A stretch of 6,374 nucleotides of DNA from Deinococcus sp. (GCA_023382135.1 JAMCQK010000190.1:1-6374); one strand, 5' to 3'. Positions 1 to 5,885 are shown, numbered from the stretch's first letter. The notes: a model not told the origin generated them from the letters alone. Translations and numbers: made by a program.

Positions 1-227
1 GTGTAGAAGTCGTCCGAAGAGACCGTGCCGCCGAAGGGCATATCCAGGTGGGTATGAACATCAATTCCGCCTGGCAGCAGGTATTTGCCTCTCGCATCAA
101 TAACCTTGTCGCCTTTTTCGGCAAGCCCGTTCCCAATTGCGCTGACTTTGCCTTGGTCAATTTTGACATCGGCCTTGAAGATGTCGCTGGCTGTAACGAC
201 TGTTCCGTTCTTGATTACCGTGCTCAT
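1..227 (-). CDS. hydA: Dihydropyrimidinase / D-hydantoinase, N-terminal part (runs off the left edge)
   Basis: Catalyses reversible ring opening of 5,6-dihydrouracil or dihydrothymine to N-carbamoyl-beta-alanine or its methyl analogue, the second step of reductive pyrimidine breakdown, in the cytoplasm. Only 75 codons are present; the family is usually about 460 residues. Visible are the small N-terminal beta-sandwich (MSTVIKNGTVVTASD..) and then the amidohydrolase-barrel entry PGGIDVHTHLDMPFGG at about residues 55-70, whose HTH (HxH) supplies two metal ligands. The F-G-G-T-V-S-S-D-D-F sequence after it is typical of hydantoinases rather than allantoinases or dihydroorotases. The ATG at 225-227 is preceded by a strong GGAGGT at 233-238, five bases away. 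It is the third gene of a minus-strand operon behind preA, with a 111-base gap, and uses the product of the PreTA enzyme. The metal-bridging lysine and remaining ligands lie outside the window. Confidence 0.93.
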   Translation of the reverse strand, partial: MSTVIKNGTVVTASDIFKADVKIDQGKVSAIGNGLAEKGDKVIDARGKYLLPGGIDVHTHLDMPFGGTVSSDDFY

Positions 228-298
228 CTGCTACCTCCACCCCTTGTTCTTCCAAAGGCGAACGTGTACCAGGAACCTCGCTTTTTGTATGTGATAAC

Positions 299-329
299 GA
301 GAGATCCCTTGCTCTGCTCGGGATAACAG
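299..329. repeat. Dispersed intergenic repeat, copy A (short)
   Basis: The sequence GAGAGATCCC-TTGCTCTGCTC-GGGATAACAG fills the preA-hydA gap. ATCCC (304-308) can pair with GGGAT (320-324). It matches the arms of the larger copies at 1742-1844 and 5585-5753 (GAGAGAT, GCTC, GG.TRACA). Read on the minus strand it would encode the IPSRARDL-type peptide that often produces spurious short ORFs from this kind of repeat. The function is unknown; it may be a REP-like element or an mRNA-stabilising hairpin between two operon genes. Confidence 0.6.
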
Positions 330-338
330 CCAGAACCA

Positions 339-1712
339 CTAGTGGATTTCAATCCCAACCTCTTCACGGTACTTCTCCATCCCGTCCCAATCGGCTATCT
401 CCGGCCGCTGCTTGGTGAGCTGGTTCCAGGTTATGCTCTTCCGCCCCGAGGGAACTTCCACCATGCTGATGCAGTTATCCACCGGGCAGACGTTGTAACA
501 AAGCGCGCAGCCCACGCAGTCATCTTCACGCACAACCGGCTGTGGGCGGGTGTCCGCGACTTGCCTTCCGTTCACCCGAATATCGAAGCCGGGCTCGACC
601 TTCTGGCCATCCGCGTACAAGTCGATACACTGGTGCGCCGTGTCGTTGCAGGCGATGTAACACAGGTCGCACTTGATGCATTTGTCGGTATCGATGCGGG
701 CCACCGCGCGGAACGAAAGGTCGAAGTCGTTGAAGTCGGAGATGCGGTGAACGCTCTTGCCCACTACGTCACCAATGGTTTTGAAGCCTTTCTGGTCCAT
801 CCAGTTGGAAAGCCCGTCAATCAGGTCTTCCACCAGGCGGTAACCATAGTGCATCACCGCTGTGCACACCTGTAGACTGGTGGCCCCGAGCAACAAGAAC
901 TCGGCGGCGTCTTTCCAGGTGGATATGCCGCCCATGCCGGAGATGGGCAGGCCGCTCTTGGCAACCTCTGGCGTGGTGGCTACTTGCGAAAGCAGGTGTA
1001 ACGCGATGGGCTTAACGGCAGGCCCAGCATAACCACCGTGGCCGCCTTTTCCGCCGATGTTGGGGTTCAGTTCCAGCGTGTCCAGGTTTACGCCGATGAT
1101 GGAGTTAATGGTGTTGATAAGACTGATGGCATCCGCGCCGCCAGCCACAGCCGCTTTAGCCGGGTAAGAAATGTTGGTGACGTTCGGGGTGAGCTTGACG
1201 ATAACCGGAATTTTGGCAACGCTGGTCACCCAGTGAGTAATCTGCTCACAGTATTGCGGCACCTGTCCCACCGCCGCCCCCATGCCCCGCTCCGACATGC
1301 CGTGTGGACAGCCGTAATTGAGTTCAATCCCGTCGGCACCGGTATCTTCGATGCGAAGGACAATATCGCGCCAGGCTTCCGCGGTGCTTTCCACCATGGC
1401 CGAGACAATTACCGCGCGCTCGGGCCAGAGTTTTTTGATCTCGCGGATTTCTCTCAAGTTCACTTCAAGGGGACGATCCGAGATGAGCTCCACGTTGTTG
1501 ATGGCCAGCATCTTCTGCCCGCCATAGTGCAGGGCGCCATAACGGTTGGAGACGTTAAGCACCGGCGCGCCTATGGTTTTCCAGACCGCGCCGCCCCAGC
1601 CAGCTTCGAAAGCTTTATGAATTTGCGCCCCACTATTCGTCGGCGGAGCCGAAGCCAGCCAGAAGGGATTGGGAGATTTTATTCCCGCGAAGTTGATACT
1701 CAGGTCTGCCAT
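339..1712 (-). CDS. preA: NAD-dependent dihydropyrimidine dehydrogenase, catalytic subunit PreA
   Basis: Cytoplasmic flavo/iron-sulfur subunit that reduces uracil or thymine to the 5,6-dihydro form, with electrons supplied by PreT. The 457 residues start with a dihydroorotate-dehydrogenase-like FMN barrel (about 1-310). Barrel landmarks are NPFWLASAPPT (15-25), NYGCPHGMSERGMG (132-145), KLTPNVT (173-179), SLINTIN (197-203) and the phosphate-binding GMGGI (259-263). Two 4Fe-4S sets follow: C345, C348, C351, C355 and C399, C402, C405, C409. About 46 residues beyond the second cluster make it longer than E. coli PreA, about 411 residues from memory. The position that I align with the catalytic cysteine of mammalian dihydropyrimidine dehydrogenase is V148 (GMGAAVGQ). 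The ATG at 1710-1712 follows GGTGGGTGG-type Shine-Dalgarno sequence (about 1719-1728). It is the middle gene of the preT-preA-hydA operon, 139 bases after preT. Confidence 0.95.
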   Translation of the reverse strand: MADLSINFAGIKSPNPFWLASAPPTNSGAQIHKAFEAGWGGAVWKTIGAPVLNVSNRYGALHYGGQKMLAINNVELISDRPLEVNLREIREIKKLWPERAVIVSAMVESTAEAWRDIVLRIEDTGADGIELNYGCPHGMSERGMGAAVGQVPQYCEQITHWVTSVAKIPVIVKLTPNVTNISYPAKAAVAGGADAISLINTINSIIGVNLDTLELNPNIGGKGGHGGYAGPAVKPIALHLLSQVATTPEVAKSGLPISGMGGISTWKDAAEFLLLGATSLQVCTAVMHYGYRLVEDLIDGLSNWMDQKGFKTIGDVVGKSVHRISDFNDFDLSFRAVARIDTDKCIKCDLCYIACNDTAHQCIDLYADGQKVEPGFDIRVNGRQVADTRPQPVVREDDCVGCALCYNVCPVDNCISMVEVPSGRKSITWNQLTKQRPEIADWDGMEKYREEVGIEIH

Positions 1713-1741
1713 TTATAACCACCCACCTTTTAGTTTGCTGT

Positions 1742-1844
1742 CTTTCTGAACGGAGCGGCGTGAAGCGAAGAATCTACGACTGTACACCCAGGAGAAAGCT
1801 TGGCCTTGGTGTGGCAAAAGATCCTCGGCTGCGCTCAGGACAAC
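1742..1844. repeat. Dispersed intergenic repeat, copy B (two inverted arms)
   Basis: Two related arms face each other in the preT-preA gap. The left arm (1742-1775) begins CTTTCTGAACGGAGCG and ends GAAGCGAAGAATCT. The right arm (1819-1844) reads AGATCCTCGGCTGCGCTCAG and then GACAAC. Reversed, the right arm gives TCCTGAGCGC..GAGGATCT, which matches the left arm, so the mRNA could form a long imperfect hairpin. The spacer (1776-1818) shows no motif I recognise. The same family is present at 299-329 and 5585-5753. No transposase is nearby, so it is a non-autonomous repeat of unknown mobilisation. Confidence 0.65.
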
Positions 1845-1851
1845 GGGCTGT

Positions 1852-3201
1852 TTAGTCATTGGCGGCCCCTTTCGCCACCAGCGCAGAGTGGATGCTCTTG
1901 GCTGCGAGTTTACCGTCTTGTACGGCCATCACGGTGGAAGCGGTGCCTTTGGCGCGCACGCAGTCGCCGCCGGCATATACGCCGGGGATGCTGGTGGCAA
2001 AGTCGTGATTGACCCGGATGTAGCCCTTCTCGGCCTCGAGGCCTAGCTCCTTTACCAGCGCGGGTTTTTCTTGGCCAATCGCCTTGATAATCTGATCCGC
2101 CGGCAAAACAAACTCGGACCCCGGCACCGGCTCCGGCGCGGGGCGCCCGCTGGCGTCTGGCGCTCCGAGCTTCATCCGGATGCACTCGAGGCCTACCACT
2201 TTGCCCCTATCTGTAACCACTCGCACCGGCTGCGTAAGGAAGCGGTAGTCAATGCCTTCCAGCCTGGCAAACTGGTACTCGTGGGGGTAGGCGGTCATCT
2301 CGGCCTCTGTCCGGCGGTAAACCATGGTGACGCGTTCGGCTCCCAAGCGCTTGGCGATAGTGGCGGCGTCTATGGCGGTATTGCCCGCGCCAACCACCAC
2401 CACGTTATCTCCTGCTTTTATCGTGTCCAATGGCTTCATCTTGCTGGCCTCAATCCATTCAAGGCCGTCTTGAATATGCTCTTCGCCGGGAATCCCCATG
2501 GCGGGCACCGCCCCCAGACCCAGGCCAAGGAACACGGCGTCGAACTTGGTTCTCAGTTCATCAAAGCTCAGGTTTTTCCCCAGCTCCATCTTGGTTCTAA
2601 CTTCCACTCCCAGGCGTTTGAGCGCCTCCACTTCGGAAAGCGCCACCTCAACAGGCTCGCGCAGAACGATGATGCCGTAAGTGGAGAGCCCGCCCGCCAA
2701 CTCTCTTTTTTCGAAGAGCGTTACGCTGTGGCCCAGTTTGGCCAGCTCCGCCGCACAGGAAATTCCCGCTGGCCCCGAGCCCACCACCGCAACCTTGCGG
2801 CCCGTGGGAGCACCTGCTTTGAATACCTCGGTCTTTTGCTGGTACACGTAGTCGGTGGCGTAGCGCTGTAGGCGTCCAATCTGGATGGGTTTATGGTCGG
2901 AGCCGAGCACGCAAGCTCCTTCGCAAAGCTCCTGCACCGGGCAGACGCGCGCGCAAGTGGCCCCCAGAAAGTTGGCCTCGAGGATGGTTTTTGCCGAGCC
3001 CAACACGTTTCCGGTGGCAATTTTCTTGATGAACCTTGGAATATCAATATGCGTGGGACAGGCCTGGGTGCAGGGAGCGTCGTAACAGTAGAGGCACCGG
3101 TTCGCCTCCACCACGGCCTCGTGTGCGCTCAGTGGTGGAAGCTGCTCCGACAAGGCCTCTTGCAACTCTGTGAGTGGTCTCTGGTTTACCGCTTTCTCCA
3201 C
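1852..3201 (-). CDS. preT: NAD-dependent dihydropyrimidine dehydrogenase, electron-input subunit PreT
   Basis: Oxidises NAD(P)H on FAD and passes electrons through iron-sulfur clusters to PreA; it belongs to the glutamate-synthase small-subunit-like family. The 449 residues, counted from the chosen GTG start, show a helical N-terminal domain with two cysteine groups: C36, C39, C44, C48 (CLYCYDAPCTQACP) and C83, C87, C93, C97 (CARVCPVQELCEGAC). An FAD-binding GSGPAG (about 141-146) comes next, then an NAD(P)H-binding GAGNTAID (about 271-278), and near the C-terminus VYAGGDC, the usual second FAD contact. The GTG at 3199-3201 is preferred over an upstream in-frame GTG at 3225, because an AAAGGAGG sits six bases before it and lies inside the longer reading. 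It is the first gene of the operon, followed by preA. The main alternative in this family is a glutamate synthase beta chain, which the adjacent preA and hydA make unlikely. Confidence 0.95.
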   Translation of the reverse strand: MEKAVNQRPLTELQEALSEQLPPLSAHEAVVEANRCLYCYDAPCTQACPTHIDIPRFIKKIATGNVLGSAKTILEANFLGATCARVCPVQELCEGACVLGSDHKPIQIGRLQRYATDYVYQQKTEVFKAGAPTGRKVAVVGSGPAGISCAAELAKLGHSVTLFEKRELAGGLSTYGIIVLREPVEVALSEVEALKRLGVEVRTKMELGKNLSFDELRTKFDAVFLGLGLGAVPAMGIPGEEHIQDGLEWIEASKMKPLDTIKAGDNVVVVGAGNTAIDAATIAKRLGAERVTMVYRRTEAEMTAYPHEYQFARLEGIDYRFLTQPVRVVTDRGKVVGLECIRMKLGAPDASGRPAPEPVPGSEFVLPADQIIKAIGQEKPALVKELGLEAEKGYIRVNHDFATSIPGVYAGGDCVRAKGTASTVMAVQDGKLAAKSIHSALVAKGAAND

Positions 3202-3207
3202 GCCTCG

Positions 3208-3215
3208 CCTCCTTT
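3208..3215 (-). promoter_or_regulatory. Ribosome binding site that fixes the preT start
   Basis: On the minus strand this reads AAAGGAGG, six bases before the GTG at 3201. It rules out the eight-codon-longer reading from 3225, in which these bases would be coding. Confidence 0.85.
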
Positions 3216-3372
3216 CACAAAGCACCGGACCGTAGCAGTTGGTTTTCTGGTGGCTAGCTTTTTCATGATGGCCCCCGGGTGCTTAGAACAAACCAACCAA
3301 GACGACTGTTTCTGACTCGTGCCAGGATTTCCGTGCAAGCTTCCAAACAACTACAACTCATTCAGACCCCCA

Positions 3373-3391
3373 AGTGATACGCTTTATCACT
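3373..3391. promoter_or_regulatory. 19-bp palindrome in the preT leader; operator or hairpin
   Basis: AGTGATA (3373-3379) and TATCACT (3385-3391) form a perfect 7+7 inverted repeat around a five-base centre. It lies about 50 to 70 bases downstream of the predicted transcription start of the preT operon. It could be a repressor operator acting as a roadblock, or a hairpin in the leader RNA. No nearby regulator gene is in the window, so the binding protein is unknown. The flanking 3202-3372 contains no recognised riboswitch; two small overlapping frames there are treated as a finding. Confidence 0.45.
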
Positions 3392-3448
3392 AAGAAGGTT
3401 CGAACTCTCGCTGGAGCCGATTTAACCTTACGCTGGTGTTCTGGCCAA

Positions 3449-3478
3449 AGTATATGGACTGCACGCAAACGCTGTCAA
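3449..3478 (-). promoter_or_regulatory. Sigma70-type promoter for preT-preA-hydA
   Basis: On the minus strand TTGACA (3473-3478) is separated by 18 bp from TATACT (3449-3454), a perfect -35 and a five-of-six -10. Transcription should start near 3442, giving a leader of about 240 nt before preT. The box lies in the 384-base gap after the acyl-CoA dehydrogenase gene, so the pyrimidine genes need not depend on read-through. Confidence 0.7.
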
Positions 3479-3585
3479 GAAAGGTTCTCGCAGCTCTACC
3501 TGGGTCATTGTCTCCAGGCTGCTCTCCTGGTCCCAGCAAATTTCGGAAGCAATACGGCTGAGCCTGGCTCTTAACAACAAGGTGC

Positions 3586-4770
3586 TTACACGAACCGCGC
3601 CAACAGGTTCTTGGCAATCACAATTTTCAAGACCTCGCTGGTACCTTCGCCAATGCGCATCAACCGAACATCGCGCCAGTAGCGTTCCACCGGGTACTCC
3701 TTGATGTATCCGTACCCGCCCAGAATCTGTATGGCTTCGTCGCAGGCTTTGGTGGCCACTTCCGACGCGAAAAGTTTGGCCTGCGCGGCTTCTTGGGCAA
3801 ATGGCTTGCCCGCATCCTTTAGTTCAGCAGCGCGCAGATAGAGCAGCCTTGCGGCTTCCAGATTGGTGGCCATCTCCGCCAGTTTGAACCCCACGCCCTG
3901 GAATTCGGTAATTGGTCTGCCAAACTGCTCGCGCCCCAGAGCGTACTTGGCGGCGAACTCCAACGCAGCCCTGCCAAGCCCCACCGAGAGCGCTGCAATC
4001 CCAACCCTTCCACCGTCCAGCACCTTGAGCACATCGTAAAAACCTCTGCCCCGCCTGCCCAAAAGCGCCTCACGGGGAAGGTCCAGATCCTCGAATATAA
4101 GTTGAGCTGTGTCCGAGGCGGCGAGCCCCAGCTTTTCTTCCTTGCGCCCAACCTTGAGCCCTGGTACTCCCGCCCAGGTGACAAAAGCCGAAAGCCCCTG
4201 GTGCTTTTTGTCCGGGGCGGATGGGGCATCGGTGCGGGCGTTAATCACGTAAACACCCGCCACCGAGCCCTGAGTAATGAACTGCTTGGAGCCGTTGATG
4301 CGCCAGCCGGAGGCCGTTTCTTCCGCACGGGTGCGCAGGGCGGCAGCATCGGAGCCGGAGCCGGATTCGGTGAGCCCCCAGGCCCCAAGCGCCTCCCCGC
4401 TTGCCAGCTTGGGCAGGAACTCGCGTTTTTGGCTTTCGTTAGCGGCTATCAGAATATGCCCGGCGCAAAGTGAGTTGTGCGATGCCACCGTGAGCCCCAA
4501 AGCCCCGTCAGCGGCGCCCACTTCCTCCAAGATGCGGGTGAACACACGGGTAGAAAGCCCCGCGCCCCCGTACTGTTCGGGCACACCGGCCCCCATAACC
4601 CCAAGCTCTCCCAGTTTTCGAACGATCTCAAAGGGGAACTCTCCGCTCTTGTCACGTTCGGCGGCGGTCGGCGCCACTTCCGCCTGCAAGAACTCGCGCA
4701 GCGTGCCTACAATCTGTCGCTCTTCGGCACCAAGCTCGAACCAAAGCTCGCGGCTTTTATCAGTCAACAT
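3586..4770 (-). CDS. Acyl-CoA dehydrogenase (short/medium-chain type)
   Basis: FAD enzyme that introduces the alpha,beta double bond into an acyl-CoA and normally hands electrons to electron-transfer flavoprotein; cytoplasmic. The 394 residues match the usual length of the homotetrameric family. Features in order are an N-terminal helical domain (about 15-125), the beta-domain signature GAWGLTESGSGSDAAALRT (about 135-155) that contacts FAD and substrate, and a C-terminal helical domain with FGRPITEFQGVGFKLAEM and QILGGYGYIKEYPVERYWRD. The catalytic base is most likely E375 in IGEGTSEV, at the MCAD/SCAD position (EGTS). The substrate cannot be read from sequence; butyryl- or branched-chain acyl-CoA are both possible. 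It stands alone and is divergent from the S1-domain gene. No convincing terminator follows it; GAGCCTGGCTC at 3560-3570 is palindromic but lacks a T tract. The ATG has no Shine-Dalgarno sequence and a -10 box very close upstream. Confidence 0.94.
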   Translation of the reverse strand: MLTDKSRELWFELGAEERQIVGTLREFLQAEVAPTAAERDKSGEFPFEIVRKLGELGVMGAGVPEQYGGAGLSTRVFTRILEEVGAADGALGLTVASHNSLCAGHILIAANESQKREFLPKLASGEALGAWGLTESGSGSDAAALRTRAEETASGWRINGSKQFITQGSVAGVYVINARTDAPSAPDKKHQGLSAFVTWAGVPGLKVGRKEEKLGLAASDTAQLIFEDLDLPREALLGRRGRGFYDVLKVLDGGRVGIAALSVGLGRAALEFAAKYALGREQFGRPITEFQGVGFKLAEMATNLEAARLLYLRAAELKDAGKPFAQEAAQAKLFASEVATKACDEAIQILGGYGYIKEYPVERYWRDVRLMRIGEGTSEVLKIVIAKNLLARFV

Positions 4771-4779
4771 GGTCTGTAT

Positions 4780-4788
4780 AATATATCA
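4780..4788 (-). promoter_or_regulatory. Extended -10 promoter abutting the acyl-CoA dehydrogenase start
   Basis: On the minus strand TGA-TATATT (4788-4780) is an extended -10 box; TATTAT (4783-4778) overlaps it, with TTGGTG 16 bp upstream as a poor -35. Only nine bases (seven for the alternative) separate the box from the ATG at 4770. The predicted transcription start is therefore within about four bases of the start codon, and there is no room for a ribosome binding site. On the plus strand the same bases contain TATAAT (4777-4782), so the site might fire both ways, though no matching plus-strand -35 is seen. Confidence 0.55.
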
Positions 4789-4894
4789 TTTTTTGAACAC
4801 ACCAAAGGAAAAACGTCATATTCAGGGGCGCGGGCACGGAGAAACGGATTCAGCCTGTCCTTGTACGCAAGCAAGGCCGCTCAGGGCGTCTTCG

Positions 4895-4903
4895 TGCTAT
4901 AGT
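4895..4903 (+). promoter_or_regulatory. Extended -10 promoter for the S1-domain gene
   Basis: TGC-TATAGT is a good extended -10 box; no convincing -35 lies 16 to 18 bp upstream, as is common for extended -10 promoters. Start of transcription would be near 4910, giving a leader of about 90 nt that includes the hairpin and T tract at 4913-4967. Confidence 0.5.
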
Positions 4904-4912
4904 GAGTGAACG

Positions 4913-4967
4913 GTGAACCTCTAGGGTGCGTGTTTACGCCAAGCCTTAGGCGGGTTCGCGTTTTTTT
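4913..4967 (+). terminator. Terminator-like hairpin in the S1 gene leader (candidate attenuator)
   Basis: The inner stem CGCC (4937-4940) / GGCG (4949-4952) is continuous on the 3' side with GGTTCGC (4953-4959). That segment can pair with GTGAACC (4913-4919), including one G.U, looping out 4920-4936. GCG (4928-4930) with CGC (4957-4959) is a competing pairing. Seven T follow at 4961-4967. It lies between the predicted S1 promoter and the S1 start codon, and the gene upstream runs the other way. Confidence 0.5.
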
Positions 4968-4998
4968 GTTGCTCGTGGAAGCCAGGAGGAAGGATTGA

Positions 4999-5394
4999 AT
5001 GGAGATTGAAGCCGGTGCAGTGATAGAGGGCCGCGTTACGCGGATTATGGACTTTGGGGCGTTTGTCGAGCTTCCCAATGGAGAGTCGGGCCTGGTGCAC
5101 ATCTCGCAGATTGCGCATGAGTTCGTGAAGAACGTGCGCGACCACTTGGGCGAGGGCGAGGTCATCTCGGTCATGGTGCTAGGCCGCGACGAAAAGGGCA
5201 GGCTCGATCTTTCAATTAAAGAACTTACGCCCGCCCCAGTAGAGCCTCCGCGGCCCAAACGGCTCCCAAAACAGGCTCCCGAGTTCGAGAACAAACTAAA
5301 AAGTTTCCTCCGTGGTTCCGGTGGAGGGGGCTTTGGCGCCGAAAAGAAGCGTGGCGGTGGTGGCGGAAAGGGCGGCGGGAAAAAGAAGCGCTGA
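4999..5394 (+). CDS. Small S1-domain RNA-binding protein with Gly/Lys-rich tail
   Basis: A 131-residue protein with one S1 (OB-fold) domain at about residues 6-76: GAVIEGRVTRIMDFGAFVEL, then GLVHISQIAHEFVKNVRDHL and VMVLGRDEKGRLDLSIKEL, the typical S1 strand order with F-G-A-F and HIS. Such a domain binds single-stranded RNA; stand-alone versions occur in other bacteria, where some associate with ribosomes or modulate mRNA, but its role here is not known. After a proline-rich linker (about 78-95) comes a low-complexity basic tail (about 105-131) of Gly, Lys and Arg ending GGGKKKR, which should add non-specific RNA affinity. The ATG at 4999 follows AGGAGG at 4984-4989, nine bases away. It is a single-gene unit: own promoter, leader hairpin, and a terminator at 5423-5457. 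It lies upstream of rpoB on the same strand, 634 bases apart. Confidence 0.9.
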   Translation: MEIEAGAVIEGRVTRIMDFGAFVELPNGESGLVHISQIAHEFVKNVRDHLGEGEVISVMVLGRDEKGRLDLSIKELTPAPVEPPRPKRLPKQAPEFENKLKSFLRGSGGGGFGAEKKRGGGGGKGGGKKKR

Positions 5395-5422
5395 TTTTTG
5401 CTACAAAAAAGGCTTGTCTTTC

Positions 5423-5457
5423 AGACTCGCCTACGAATACTTGGCGGGTCTTGTTTT
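5423..5457 (+). terminator. Intrinsic terminator of the S1-domain gene
   Basis: AGACTCGCC (5423-5431) pairs with GGCGGGTCT (5443-5451), nine pairs with one U.G, around an 11-base loop. It is followed by a T-rich run (TTGTTTT, 5451-5457). It starts 29 bases after the S1 stop codon. Confidence 0.65.
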
Positions 5458-5510
5458 GGTTCAGCGGGTGGGGCAGTTATCCTTCACTGTGCTTTTTCGT
5501 CTCAAACTCT

Positions 5511-5542
5511 ACGTTTTGCTCAGGGCAACCTTCGCGAAACGT
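5511..5542. other. Stable hairpin in the S1-rpoB gap, function unknown
   Basis: ACGTTTTGC (5511-5519) pairs with GCGAAACGT (5534-5542), nine pairs including one G.U, with a 14-base loop. No T tract follows on either strand, so it is not an intrinsic terminator. Apart from this stem, 5458-5584 shows no gene or motif I recognise. Confidence 0.4.
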
Positions 5543-5584
5543 CTCTTGCTGAACCAGAGATATAAACCCATGTAGGTGCGCAGC

Positions 5585-5753
5585 GAGAGATCCTGAAATA
5601 CCATTAGCCCTGCGGGCCTGTCTGCCCCAGGCAGGCTGAGCGCTTTCGGCTCAGGATGACAACGACAGGGTCTGTCGTCCTGAACCCTTTCCCTGTCATG
5701 TTGTCTGTTCCTGTCATGTTGACCCTGAACGAAGTGAAGGGGAAACATCTCTC
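5585..5753. repeat. Composite dispersed repeat, copy C (large, with terminal inverted ends)
   Basis: The ends GAGAGAT (5585-5591) and ATCTCTC (5747-5753) are inverted. The right arm, read on the minus strand, is GAGAGATG..CTTCACTTCGTTCAGGGT. An internal segment GGCTCAGGATGACA (5648-5661) matches the core of copies A and B. Inside are a hairpin CTGAGC (5636-5641) / GCTCAG (5649-5654) and a second possible stem AGGATGAC / GTCGTCCT. The minus-strand frame over it contains the CHPEPKALSL-type peptide typical of such repeats, which argues against a real gene. It looks like nested or partly rearranged copies; there is no transposase. Confidence 0.65.
5692..5721. repeat. 12-bp direct repeat inside copy C
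   Basis: CCTGTCATGTTG occurs at 5692-5703 and again at 5710-5721, an 18-base period. Two units only, so it is not a CRISPR array; it probably arose by duplication of the repeat end. Confidence 0.7.
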
Positions 5754-5856
5754 ACCGATTCAGGGACGCGAGCCTATGCGGGTAGGCAGTAAAAGCCTTT
5801 CCTTTCGAGCTGAGCCTACGGCTTGACACCCCTGAGCTCAACGTGCACAGACCCTG

Positions 5857-5885
5857 TTCCCCTTTCCGGCAAAAGGTGTTATGCT
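5857..5885 (+). promoter_or_regulatory. Possible rpoB promoter
   Basis: TGT-TATGCT (5877-5885) is an extended -10 box, with a weak TTCCCC (5857-5862) 17 bp upstream. Transcription would begin near 5892. A perfect TTGACA at 5823-5828 has only CACAGA at the right distance, so the true promoter is uncertain. A start near 5892 would leave out the 5' strand of the closing stem described for the rpoB leader. Confidence 0.35.

Noticed and set aside
342..1718. Long plus-strand open frames (342-875 and 1038-1718) opposite preA
   Set aside because: They are antisense to a clear PreA with intact barrel and cluster motifs, and their translations show no domain; high-GC shadow frames explain them.
2071..2871. 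266-codon plus-strand frame opposite preT
   Set aside because: Lies wholly within preT on the other strand, shows no recognised motif and has no good ribosome binding site.
3202..3225. Longer preT starting at the GTG at 3225
   Set aside because: The AAAGGAGG at 3208-3215 would then be coding, while it is ideally placed for the GTG at 3201.
3397..3405. tRNA T-loop-like GGTTCGAAC
   Set aside because: Flanks do not form a T stem, and no acceptor or anticodon arms can be assembled on either strand.
3374..3574. 66-codon plus-strand frame between acyl-CoA dehydrogenase and preT
   Set aside because: No ribosome binding site or domain, and it covers the minus-strand preT promoter and palindrome.
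4277..4909. 210-codon plus-strand frame overlapping the acyl-CoA dehydrogenase start and the intergenic region
   Set aside because: Antisense to the FAD-signature region, Ser/Pro-rich without a domain, and it crosses the promoter region of two genes.
5692..5721. CRISPR-like direct repeats
   Set aside because: Only two 12-base units with a six-base gap, inside a dispersed repeat; no array or cas genes.
5823..5828. Perfect TTGACA before rpoB as the main -35
   Set aside because: The hexamer 17 bp downstream is CACAGA, a poor -10; kept only as an alternative in the promoter note.
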